Assembly: GCA_900315015.1 (NCBI GenBank)
Contig: OMXJ01000010.1
Span: forward strand, 1 to 64,000
DNA: 64,000 nt
Source: an uncultured Eubacteriales bacterium
GTDB lineage: Bacteria > Bacillota > Clostridia > Lachnospirales > Lachnospiraceae
Direction: 5' to 3'
The notes under the pieces were generated by a model. The model worked only from the letters and a program-made list of their open reading frames with translations. It had not been told where the DNA came from and did not search any database. Each line of letters starts with the position of its first letter. Position 1 is the first letter of the stretch. The translations under genes and the position numbers were made by a program. Shown in pieces: positions 44,901 through 51,851 of this stretch.

Positions 44901-47324
44901 GAATACTTCTATGTTGGAGAACTCTATGATGGAGCAGTAATATATGATGGAATTCTTTATAGAACCTATGATTCTGGAAATATTTATTATGTTAAAAATC
45001 CGGGCGATAAAGTATATGGTAAAATAGAAGGAGGATATGTATATAAATATAGCGGAAAGCAGAGATATGAATTTGATAATTTAGCTGATTATTGCGCTGA
45101 ATATAAGAATTCATCAAATTGGACAAAGGTAAAGTGGTCAGACGTATCACGTGACAGTTATTTTAGTTTATATAATGTAATACTAAAATCAGTAGGTGCA
45201 TCAGCTATCAGTGCTGGAATGTATGTATATAGCCGCACATGGATAACGCATTCCTGGTATAGTAGGAAAATACGTACCTGGCTAAAGTATCTAGATGGTG
45301 GTACAAGTTTAAGCGATGAGCTTGTAATAAGCGGCGAAGATGAGGCTTATGTTGGGGATACCATTGATTTTGCGCTAGTTGATGATAAGGGATTAATATC
45401 AGGTTATTCAAGTTTTTTGGAATGGCTTTTGTCTTTGATATTTGGAGGACATGACGCAGAAACAGAGTGGACTTCATCAAATAAAAGTGTTGCTGATTTT
45501 ATAAGTGATGGTAAAAATACTGCGACTTTGAAAGGAAAGTCTGCCGGAACTACAGAAATAAGTTTTAAAATTTATTATTATGAAGTTACGGGTTTTATTA
45601 TTACAAAACGAAAACTAGTACATACTTATGAGTCAAATACAATCACTGTAACCGTAAAAGAAAAGGTACCTGAAGAAGTAGTTATAGAAGGACCTATTGA
45701 TGTAGAAAAGGGTAAGACGGCAAATTACACAGCACATGTACTACCAGAAGGTGTAGACGGAAGTGTGACCTGGCATACCACAAATTCAGATATAGCAACT
45801 ATAGCAGCTGATGGAACATTAACAGGTGTAGCAGTAGGAACAACTGAAGTATACGCTGTATCAAATAGTGGCAGCATAGAATCAAATCACATTACGATCA
45901 ACGTACTTGCACCGGTAATAGCAGTAGATACATTAACCTTATCTGATCAAACAGTGAACATTGGTGACACAGCGAGCTTCAAACCAGAAATAGATCCGAA
46001 AAATGCAACCTACGACTATATTAAGTGGAAGGTAGGAGCTGGAATAGGAACCCTTGTAGAAGTAGAAAATACACCAGCGCTAGACGGAAACTATTACACC
46101 TCGGATGAAACAAAGGGCTTTGAATTAACAGGCCTTGCAGTGGGCGAAGTGCCAGTTACAGTAGAAATAATAAGAGAAGGAGCAGTTTTAAAGTCGGCTA
46201 CGGCAAAGCTTACGATCAAAGACGATATAGTAGAACTAACAGATGCGACCTTATCACTACCAGATAGCATAAATGTCGGAGAAACAAGCGATAGCCTGCA
46301 GGTATTACTTACACCGGAAGGAGCATCAAAGGTAACAGTGACCTGGGAACTTACAGGAGATAATCCAGAAACGTATGCAACCATAACAGCAAATGCAGAA
46401 GACTCTAAAAAAGCATCGTTAAAGGGCTTAAAAGCCGGAGAAGCAAAAGTAAAAGCCACAGTATATCAGAAAGGAAATAAAGTAAAAGAGCTGACAGGAA
46501 CGGTAGAGATAAAGGCACTGCCAATGCTAACTATCGATGGACCTATAAGCGTAGAAGTAGGAGAAACCATAACCTATAAGGCGACAGTACTTGAAGGCCA
46601 TTCGGTAGCAGATGTGGAATGGGAAATATCAGATTCAAGCATAGCAAGACTAAATCACAACAAGGGTAAAACCGTAACCATAACAGGAATGAAGATGGGA
46701 ACAGTAACCCTCACAGCAACACTTGAAGGATTTAAAGTAACAGCAACAATAGCAGTAACAGACGATTTTGGTTACTTTAAGAGAGTATACTTCTCGTTAG
46801 ATGACACTGTACCACTAGAAGGAGAGTATTTCAGAACCTTCTTCTTCCTAGATGACGCAGATGACAACTATGAAAACAACGAACACGAGTACAATAAGTA
46901 TGCAAACTCAGCAAATAAGATATCAGAAATAATTTCACCGATAGTAGAAAATAACAATTTTGATATCTTTACATCCGAATTAAGTAAGGATAGTACTGTT
47001 GAAGCAACAAAGCTCAGTGAAAATGAAATAAGAGAAGTAAATAGACGCACAGCAAGGTCAGATAAGAACGGTGCAGTAATAGAAGTATACAGCTACAATG
47101 AGAATACCAAAACAGGAACAAAGGTTACATATGACTCAACCAAGAAATCGTATGTATTATATCCAAATCAGGTGTACTACGTAGACGTAAGGTTAAATCC
47201 ATCAGTATGTACCATGCCAGAGATCACTATAATGGGAATCCTTTATAGAGATGGAAAATCAGCAAATCTTATGGTAACAAGAAATATTCAGATCATACCG
47301 ATGAACATGTTCAACCTTGACTAA
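38961..47324 (+). CDS. Giant secreted protein, 2787 aa, with LRR and Big_2 domains (operon B)
   Basis: The start at 38961 has GGGGG 7 bases upstream. The ATG at 38913 has none. The Sec signal lies in about 1-45 (KRVLSMLLATVVATGIFAG). It is paralogous to the 20186 protein along most of its length: NPFVMLEIVPTE in the N-terminal region, TPEELNVNRSLIYAADMIG, and Rossmann-like modules with YDLIYFGY near 895 and YDVIVFGVGN near 1623. A small BspA-type LRR segment is inserted at about 1305-1370. Near the C terminus there are four or five bacterial Ig-like (Big_2) domains over about 2115-2600, which the other paralogue lacks, then a final domain opening with YFKRVYFSLDD and ending in NMFNLD. No LPXTG, SLH or lipobox. 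Function unknown. A pilus-tip adhesin or exported substrate is my inference. Confidence 0.75.
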   Translation: MKKERIEKKGKNSFTKRVLSMLLATVVATGIFAGTGVTLDMFLTKAASDQVKTLYDILCAVPDPELRNYVFAEDDISNSSRDYAAEKTTDTANYFAIDADTAAELQGSVTTYKANRDRTKALGSKENPFVMLEIVPTESKAMWGYHFPGYEPAAVNSVEFQTGNATSYSSIMGAIIENGENNSKEYYYTNINGDTVYVFDGIERFKLQQAYYEGKNYKTVAVKEATAMDQYGIYVKAKNNNYTFDANTGELAVVSSYAANGKTYVSSDNTFYELTGGEFSPVARILPDWNSSNDSETVYSELKNSIGDYATIKTDYGINYKYQIYEDGAWKDSTKDAMNNHLSGYTTYIWSGYDFYDTYSDYNIKSTVRIEFSGDDLDKVQKSEYKKRNVYQSSLVVGKDKDMVYSVKETSVYGIRQFQSFVVSNGVTTGINTQGLPYFHVTSNNLFLKYSVGLAYGASVYSATATVNESDTSKKRSYESAEEVLKAINNYHYVLVTITPEELNVNRSLIYAADMIGISGYANNGGSGIEQLFFEVPNTEVLSVCVDGNGSSDTVKKVFMSINDKIDENGTNASTFVENDLDWSTTAAIFIRHIESDIPLIFDGSMAGKKIEGSSSSFMMTTYDYEENTSSNLTHFTINNASGEKNNVGKLFMLTAQLDPDLVYRLYWNCLGIADSSKDVMNSAGNKRDKYTATIKLPYNNTATNSFHEYMFIPTMLVSYKEVTNSLKDYLPNIAQKYNVAAAEIGSEFGTINKKQSTRYKTYITDEGNEELLSKFESQELSDGAQNSEGYDWFELIGDTLTDKRAAYRGSTTTQTSLETVIYYLLNANKTGDVAEVGDLNVLYVSPSNQFISAETLSNKLNAIFSSSRNFKAATAVSYVTMQEFQGYGIDEMTEYDLIYFGYVKGKDYKSVGTVPAAGVVLALWEYSQYRPIIFDDALVKTYDDLTYTPTSIGNQANNMKKYGVYCELNGALVEKDWNFGKMQYIDYANSIIGTASTERYYWSTYGANWYKYAGNMFKAPEVTKSSGSKSYIPYQHEKLVKACSNKVGRFTSVTADYYYNSTDAINTRIAGSQVFNVKGNITGGVAGVKGKEGAGRNDIASLALYVDKNLDGIYVASEKVGISIDTAAKSNALTALSTGNQFTITAGSKFDKMITKAGSWCLRAYAKDISGKKDVVVASTRGVAAKTKPTSKTTINVLQVKIGNSDVIFDGVATGGDDWNYMKIPEGDMCGYISGTKTYVYAEDDFKTDITNFNLKWKLEKASKTLYIHTEFGEDFDYSKIELRNWIRGRQNSGIGNNNSSFWLPYKDDVEKVVVTGDIKKISGRFMQGMDHLVTADFSGCTNIEEVGPLVFWGCKSLEKVILSKNSEQSISKFYRQDGGTFQSSKLTTIYLPNITGSIADNTFSDFSTNISEVYFYGTVGQWWNTCSKAGNKNTKLSDMNGGTVYIQKPYIYNTDAKNSLPINVKPLVQQLITNEGINNSKNGTLAIKDVKFVNSSGNEIDSADVSIINAGTDEAELRWHDGVSKLSTVVTVQVKATYKFNSNTTNIVIPIKLTGTGAVEPADTVVDDGSSTDTIADSEQKTISSFLDLEAVSDYYQYEIASLDIDDVAAAIDAGTMSLGNYDVIVFGVGNSDTKTNSRCNNSNKTKYGKLISQMKDFMKAKSVIFGYSAIYGTTSGKDSLFYNEFKDYLNLTKFLNEDNSYSSYIVNAKAAPYVAANSQDAGINLREEYQLYLNQLTEFPYTLADNANSGGGSLVGKAGNRPYYRLFMSDKTDPARGSSDNGTINTEVIYSFIEKPLALAADGTTSKIDVNSSYYAYTTTGRVSGSETTKFYIGMSNSPTAIEKELLINMLVAASTLTENGLSFTVYNDIQTNVSGNKTYLYYMTDAATKEVVGAVELDSKNNIHNSTGGITYKKDVYGLPLRIVKEIEKLVSSAPKIGRQRLSLTNIIKPATKYIDGNGNESTSWWTYDFSDEYQTEYFYVGELYDGAVIYDGILYRTYDSGNIYYVKNPGDKVYGKIEGGYVYKYSGKQRYEFDNLADYCAEYKNSSNWTKVKWSDVSRDSYFSLYNVILKSVGASAISAGMYVYSRTWITHSWYSRKIRTWLKYLDGGTSLSDELVISGEDEAYVGDTIDFALVDDKGLISGYSSFLEWLLSLIFGGHDAETEWTSSNKSVADFISDGKNTATLKGKSAGTTEISFKIYYYEVTGFIITKRKLVHTYESNTITVTVKEKVPEEVVIEGPIDVEKGKTANYTAHVLPEGVDGSVTWHTTNSDIATIAADGTLTGVAVGTTEVYAVSNSGSIESNHITINVLAPVIAVDTLTLSDQTVNIGDTASFKPEIDPKNATYDYIKWKVGAGIGTLVEVENTPALDGNYYTSDETKGFELTGLAVGEVPVTVEIIREGAVLKSATAKLTIKDDIVELTDATLSLPDSINVGETSDSLQVLLTPEGASKVTVTWELTGDNPETYATITANAEDSKKASLKGLKAGEAKVKATVYQKGNKVKELTGTVEIKALPMLTIDGPISVEVGETITYKATVLEGHSVADVEWEISDSSIARLNHNKGKTVTITGMKMGTVTLTATLEGFKVTATIAVTDDFGYFKRVYFSLDDTVPLEGEYFRTFFFLDDADDNYENNEHEYNKYANSANKISEIISPIVENNNFDIFTSELSKDSTVEATKLSENEIREVNRRTARSDKNGAVIEVYSYNENTKTGTKVTYDSTKKSYVLYPNQVYYVDVRLNPSVCTMPEITIMGILYRDGKSANLMVTRNIQIIPMNMFNLD

Positions 47325-47386
47325 CCTTAACTAAAAAAGAAACAATTAAAAATTGTAACGATAGTTAAGGAAGAAAAAAGCAATAC

Positions 47387-47422
47387 CCCTAAAATGTGTC
47401 AAAAACATGACACATTTTAGGG
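47387..47422. promoter_or_regulatory. Perfect 15-bp inverted repeat
   Basis: CCCTAAAATGTGTCA (47387-47401) and TGACACATTTTAGGG (47408-47422) with the loop AAAACA. The + strand continues with AATAAAAAAG instead of T residues, so it is not a standard terminator on this strand. It could be a 3'-end stabiliser, a bidirectional element or a protein site. Confidence 0.7.
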
Positions 47423-47461
47423 AATAAAAAAGACAATATCATAATTTTTGAATATCAACCC

Positions 47462-47510
47462 AATAGAAGAAGCCGTACATTCCCCCGATTTTGTGCGGCT
47501 TCTTTCTATT
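47462..47510 (+). terminator. Terminator-like hairpin downstream of the giant protein gene
   Basis: AGAAGCCGTAC pairs with GTGCGGCTTCT (one wobble), and flanking AATAGA/TCTATT extends the stem with a bulge. The tail TTTCTATT is only moderately T-rich. Confidence 0.65.
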
Positions 47511-47523
47511 ACATATAAAAAGA

Positions 47524-47540
47524 TACGAAAATATTTCGTA
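47524..47540. promoter_or_regulatory. Palindrome TACGAAA-ATA-TTTCGTA, possible operator
   Basis: Two perfect 7-bp half sites with a 3-bp spacer, about 47 bp upstream of the -35 box of the second GH5 gene. The symmetry and size suit a dimeric regulator. The regulator cannot be identified from sequence. Confidence 0.5.
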
Positions 47541-47586
47541 AAATCACGAAAGTACTTTATTTATATCTTCTTTTCTAACATTTAAA

Positions 47587-47615
47587 TTGTAAACCTAAAA
47601 ATAGAGTGCTAAAAT
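47587..47615 (+). promoter_or_regulatory. Likely promoter of the second GH5 gene
   Basis: TTGTAA (47587-47592), a 17-bp spacer and TAAAAT (47610-47615) with the extended element TGC. The -10 box is part of the left arm of the hairpin described next. Confidence 0.5.
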
Positions 47616-47647
47616 TTGTATATCTGTAATTTTAGCGTGGGTTTTTT
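47608..47647 (+). terminator. Hairpin plus T run immediately before the GH5 ribosome site
   Basis: GCTAAAATT (47608-47616) pairs perfectly with AATTTTAGC (47628-47636). A T run ends at 47647, about 30 bases before the start codon. It may stop upstream readthrough or act as an attenuator in the cellulase leader. Confidence 0.55.
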
Positions 47648-47677
47648 ATGGATAAAAAAATATGGAGGAAGGTATAA

Positions 47678-50428
47678 ATGAAAAAAGGTATCATCAAATC
47701 AGGACTACTAAAAATGACGGCCTGCACAGTATTATCAGCAGCAATGGTCCTAGGCTCAGCGCATGTTCCGGGATTTAACACCGGAAGCAGCGGAAATCAG
47801 ACAGTAGCAAAAGTCTACACAAACTCAGACATCGTAGCAAAGGCAGATGTCACGCTAAAGTATTCAGTAACAGGTTCAACCAAGACGCTAGCCGCGGATG
47901 AAACACCGTTTGGAATTCACGGAAAGCTAGGAATGGCAAAGGTAAGTACCTATGGAAACGCACTAACAATAGTAGATAAAGACGGATATCCATATCAGCT
48001 GCACGGCGCAAGCACGCACGGCCTTGGTTTTGATGTAGGATATACCTTCGTAAATAAATCAGCCTTTCAGTCAGTAAGAGACGAATTTGGCGTAAATACA
48101 ATAAGACTGGCAGCCTACCCAAGACAGTACGGCGGTTATACCACCAGCACGCAGGCAGCAGCTGCAATGGATACATATATCCAGAACGGCGTAAAATATG
48201 CCACAGAGCTGGGAATGTATGTAATAGTAGACTGGCACGTGCATGAATACAATCCAAATGAAACTAAGACTGAAGCCTTAGAATTCTTCAGAAAATACGC
48301 AACTATGTACAAGGATTATGACAATGTAATCTTTGAAATCTGTAACGAACCAACAGGAACCAATTGGTACAATAACGGCGCGGGAAATGATATCTACACC
48401 TATGCAGACAGCGTAATAAGACTAATACGCAGCTGCGGAAGTGATGCACTTATCATCTGCGGAACCAACACCTGGTCTCAGGATGTAGAAGATGTAGCTA
48501 AAAAGCCGATAAATGATAATAGAACACTCTATGCCTTCCATTACTACTCAGGAACTCATGGAGAAAGCTACATGACCAAGGTAGAAAATGCGATAAATGC
48601 AGGAACTCCAATTTATATATCAGAATATGGAATCTGCGCAGCAAGCGGAAACGGCGGCTATGACACAAATATGGCAGACAAGTGGATGGCACTATGCGAT
48701 AAGTACAACCTCAGCCTTAACTGCTGGTCATTATCAAATAAGGCAGAATCTGCATCATATTTCAATCCGGGCTCAAGCACCACAGGCGGATGGACAGCAG
48801 CAGACCTTACCACCACAGGAAAGTGGCTTGTAAATACCTACCGCGACCGTGAGGCAGAGGATATAAAGGGAAATACAAGCTGGAAGACTGTAAATGCCGC
48901 AGCAACAGTAACACCTCTTCCGTCAAGAGCAGCAGATCCTACCTTATCACCAACACCAACCATAGATCCTGCAAACCTTACAAACGAAACAGCAGGAAGC
49001 TATACTTTAGAAACCCAGTCAACCGGAACAAGAATATATTATGTAAATAATGTATCCTCCTTTGACTACTATATAATAAATATAACCGGTACAAGCGGAT
49101 CGAAGCTTGAAGGCTGCGTAGGCTATAGCCAGAACGGAAACTGGGTTCAGCAGGCATATTCAGGAACCTCTAACTCAACTGGATATACAATCGAAGGAGA
49201 AGTACCAGACGGCGTGTCGGAAATTCAGCTTCAGATCTGGACACCATCAGATGCAAAGCCTGAAATAAAGCTCTATAATGCAGGAAGCTCGGCAGGAGGC
49301 ACCACCACACCGGAGCCTGAAGTAACAGAGGCGCCAGTAGACGAGGACAATATCCAGAAATTCGTAAGACGCATGTATAAGGTATGCTTTGACAGAGAAC
49401 CTGATGAAGCAGGCTTTGAGGGCTGGTGTAATGGCCTGAAAAACGGAACAGAAAATTATAGATCCATAGCATTAGGATTCCTTACAGGAGAAGAAATGAC
49501 AGTAAGAAATCTTAGTGATGAGGAATATGTAACAGAAGTATATAAAGCTCTCTTTGATAGAGAACCGGATGAGGGCGGATATAACAGCTGGTTAAATGCA
49601 TTAAAGAATGGAATGACAAGAGCCGAGCTGGTAGAAGGCTTCATAGTATGCGACGAATACAGCAATATCTGTGACGAATACGAAATAGAAAGCCGCAAAG
49701 ATCAGATAGCAGGCTATGTTGAAAGACTGTATACTGTAATACTAGGAAGAGCCTCTGAAGAACCAGGCAAAACAACCTGGACCAATACATTATTTGGAAA
49801 TACAATATCAGCAGCAGATGCAGCCTATGAATTTGCATTCACACCAGAGTTTGTAAATCAAAATGTAAGTGATGAGGAATTTGTAACCAGATTTTATCAG
49901 GCATTACTAGACAGGGAGCCAGATGACGGCGGACTTGAAATATGGACAAATGCTCTTAAGAGCGGAGTATCAAGAAAGTTCGTACTTGAGGGATTCATGG
50001 AATCAGTAGAGTTCACCAATCTATGCAATAAATATGCAGTTACCAAGGGAAGCTTTACATCAGATGAAGCGAGAGATGAAAATCTAGCATTAACAGGCTA
50101 CATAAACAGAGTGTATCAAAATGCAGTAGGAACTAGTGCAGATGCAGATACACTTAACACCTATGCGAGCAATGTATTATCAGGAGAAACACCAAAGAGC
50201 GTGGCATACTCCTTATACCTTGAAAATCAGGCGGCTGGAGAAATGTCAAATGAAGACTATGTAGCAGCTCTTTATAGAGGATTATTTGGCAGAGAGCCAG
50301 ATGCAGGAGCATCAAACTTTGTAGCATGTCTAAACGCAGAAGTAATGACTAGAGAAGATGCATTTAATGAGCTTACAGCATCACAGGAATATGCAAATGT
50401 AGTAGCAGCAATGGGACTAGCCCAGTAA
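47678..50428 (+). CDS. GH5 cellulase with C-terminal DUF4214 repeats, secreted
   Basis: A 916-aa secreted endo-beta-1,4-glucanase. It has a Sec signal over about 1-35 (KMTACTVLSAAMVLGSAHV). The GH5 barrel at about 75-390 resembles subfamily 2: FGIHGKLGM, HGASTHGLGF, VNTIRLAAYP, VIVDWHVHEYNP, acid/base Glu224 in EICNEPT, AFHYYSGTHG and nucleophile Glu316 in YISEYGI. After a Pro/Thr linker, a beta-sandwich region at about 440-545 could be a carbohydrate-binding module. Then come DUF4214 repeats over about 560-916 with the pattern F-V-x-R-x-Y-x-x-x-x-D-R-E-P-D, for example ALFDREPDEGGYNSWL. DUF4214 may tether the enzyme to the cell surface. Ribosome site AGGAGG. It has a terminator and its own promoter, so it is a single-gene unit. 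Confidence 0.94.
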   Translation: MKKGIIKSGLLKMTACTVLSAAMVLGSAHVPGFNTGSSGNQTVAKVYTNSDIVAKADVTLKYSVTGSTKTLAADETPFGIHGKLGMAKVSTYGNALTIVDKDGYPYQLHGASTHGLGFDVGYTFVNKSAFQSVRDEFGVNTIRLAAYPRQYGGYTTSTQAAAAMDTYIQNGVKYATELGMYVIVDWHVHEYNPNETKTEALEFFRKYATMYKDYDNVIFEICNEPTGTNWYNNGAGNDIYTYADSVIRLIRSCGSDALIICGTNTWSQDVEDVAKKPINDNRTLYAFHYYSGTHGESYMTKVENAINAGTPIYISEYGICAASGNGGYDTNMADKWMALCDKYNLSLNCWSLSNKAESASYFNPGSSTTGGWTAADLTTTGKWLVNTYRDREAEDIKGNTSWKTVNAAATVTPLPSRAADPTLSPTPTIDPANLTNETAGSYTLETQSTGTRIYYVNNVSSFDYYIINITGTSGSKLEGCVGYSQNGNWVQQAYSGTSNSTGYTIEGEVPDGVSEIQLQIWTPSDAKPEIKLYNAGSSAGGTTTPEPEVTEAPVDEDNIQKFVRRMYKVCFDREPDEAGFEGWCNGLKNGTENYRSIALGFLTGEEMTVRNLSDEEYVTEVYKALFDREPDEGGYNSWLNALKNGMTRAELVEGFIVCDEYSNICDEYEIESRKDQIAGYVERLYTVILGRASEEPGKTTWTNTLFGNTISAADAAYEFAFTPEFVNQNVSDEEFVTRFYQALLDREPDDGGLEIWTNALKSGVSRKFVLEGFMESVEFTNLCNKYAVTKGSFTSDEARDENLALTGYINRVYQNAVGTSADADTLNTYASNVLSGETPKSVAYSLYLENQAAGEMSNEDYVAALYRGLFGREPDAGASNFVACLNAEVMTREDAFNELTASQEYANVVAAMGLAQ

Positions 50429-50451
50429 AACGAATTAAAAAGACAAAAACG

Positions 50452-50494
50452 AGGCGAAATGACTTATTTTTACATACAGTTATTTCGCCTTTTT
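50452..50494 (+). terminator. Terminator after the DUF4214 cellulase
   Basis: GGCGAAATGACT pairs with AGTTATTTCGCC (one wobble) across a loop of about 13 bases, followed by five T residues. Confidence 0.88.
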
Positions 50495-50512
50495 AAATAC
50501 TTCTCTAATCAA

Positions 50513-50541
50513 TTGACATGAACCGAAAATGATGTTAAAAT
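50513..50541 (+). promoter_or_regulatory. Promoter of the polysaccharide cluster
   Basis: A perfect TTGACA (50513-50518), a 17-bp spacer and TAAAAT (50536-50541) with the extended element TGT. The first glycosyltransferase starts about 60 bases after the predicted start site. Confidence 0.78.
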
Positions 50542-50608
50542 ACCCAAATATGATGGACATATTATGTGATTAGAAAAATAAGGGCTTAAGGCTTAAAGTA
50601 GGGGCAAT

Positions 50609-51742
50609 ATGACAAAAATTTTACATATAAGTAATTATTATCTTCCGCATATGGGCGGAATAGAGCTATGTACAAAAAGCATGGTAGATGCCTTGAAGCA
50701 AAAATATGAGCAAAAGGTAATCTGTTTTAGCAGCACGGCAAAAAATATAACGGACAAAGATGGAACTGTAGAGATAATCAGGTGCGGAGCACCTATAAAG
50801 ATGTTTTCTCAGGCAGTTTCGTTTTCTTATTATGCAAAATTAAAAGAAACCATGGAAAATTTTAAGCCGGATATCATAATATTTCAGTTCCCAAATCCCT
50901 TAGTAGCAGAAATGCTTTTAAAATTAATAAAAAATGAAAAATTGATAGTATTCTATCAGTCTGACATATATAGGCAAAAGCTATTAAAATATCTGTTTGA
51001 AGTGCAAAATCATAGGCTCCTAAAAAGGGCAGATCTGATACTAGCAAGCAGTGAAAAATATGTAGAAGGCAGCAGATTCTTAAGAAAGTACAGGGAAAAG
51101 GTAGAGATACTGCATTTATGCATATTAAAGGAAAGACAGAAGCAGTTTGATGAAATATTAGCAAAAAGAAAAGAAAAAAATGAAAAGTCTGCCTTAAAGA
51201 AAGATACAATAACCTTTCTGTTTGTAGGAAGGCACGTAGAATATAAAGGATTAAAATACCTTGTAGCAGCCTCTAAAATGGTGAAAGGAAATTTTAAGCT
51301 TTTAATAGCAGGAACCGGGCCGCTTACTAGAAAGCTAAAGAAGGCGGCAGAAGGAAATGAAAAAATAAAATTCCTGGGAAGGGTATCCGAAAAGAAGCTG
51401 GCCGAGCTGTTTGCAGAGGCAGAAGTATTCTGCTTCCCATCCATAACTAAAAATGAAGCCTATGGAATATCGCTAATAGAAGCAATGTACATGCATCTTC
51501 CAGCAGTAACCTTTACGATAGAAGGAAGCGGAGTAAATAGCGTCTGTGTAAACGGGGAAACAGGAATAGAGGTAAAAAATAAAGATGTACAGGCGTATGC
51601 TGCCTCCATGCAGAAATTCATAGAGGACAAAGAGCTTATAAAAAAGTACGGAGAAGCAGCGCACAAAAGAGCAGAAAAAGAGTATCTGTTTGGCAAATTT
51701 GAAAATACTTTAAATCAGATTATAGAAAAGTTAGAAGAGTAA
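50609..51742 (+). CDS. Glycosyltransferase family 4 protein (cluster gene 1)
   Basis: A 377-aa GT-B enzyme that transfers a sugar from a nucleotide donor to a growing surface glycan on the cytoplasmic side. The N-terminal acceptor half starts with ILHISNYYLPHMGGIELCTKS, where the GG loop is typical of GT4. The C-terminal donor half has FLFVGRHVEYKGLKYLVAA, LLIAGTGPL and the E-x7-E signature region FPSITKNEAYGISLIEAMYM. The donor and acceptor cannot be told from sequence. It is the first gene of a run of co-oriented glycosyltransferase and ABC-exporter genes. Ribosome site AGGGG. Confidence 0.9.
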   Translation: MTKILHISNYYLPHMGGIELCTKSMVDALKQKYEQKVICFSSTAKNITDKDGTVEIIRCGAPIKMFSQAVSFSYYAKLKETMENFKPDIIIFQFPNPLVAEMLLKLIKNEKLIVFYQSDIYRQKLLKYLFEVQNHRLLKRADLILASSEKYVEGSRFLRKYREKVEILHLCILKERQKQFDEILAKRKEKNEKSALKKDTITFLFVGRHVEYKGLKYLVAASKMVKGNFKLLIAGTGPLTRKLKKAAEGNEKIKFLGRVSEKKLAELFAEAEVFCFPSITKNEAYGISLIEAMYMHLPAVTFTIEGSGVNSVCVNGETGIEVKNKDVQAYAASMQKFIEDKELIKKYGEAAHKRAEKEYLFGKFENTLNQIIEKLEE

Positions 51743-51808
51743 AAGCAAAAAGCCAAAAGCAAAAAGCCAAAAGCAAAATCAAAAAGCCAAAAGCAAAATC
51801 AAAAAGTA
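51743..51808 (+). repeat. A-rich short tandem repeat between glycosyltransferase genes
   Basis: Words of the type AAAAGCAAAAAGCC and AAAGCAAAATCAAAAAGCC recur several times with periods of 14-19 bp. Similar AAAAAGC words lie upstream of mutS2. Confidence 0.7.
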
Positions 51809-51851
51809 AGCATAAAATTTAGGAAAGAGACAGACCTAAAATTAGAGAATA

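Larger units (their letters stand above)
47325..47677 (+). other. Intergenic region before the second GH5 gene
   Basis: This 353-bp gap is unusually rich in symmetry. It holds a perfect 15-bp inverted repeat (47387-47422), a terminator-like hairpin (47462-47510), a 7+3+7 palindrome (47524-47540), a promoter (47587-47615) and a hairpin with a T run (47608-47647). No coding sequence is seen. Confidence 0.7.
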
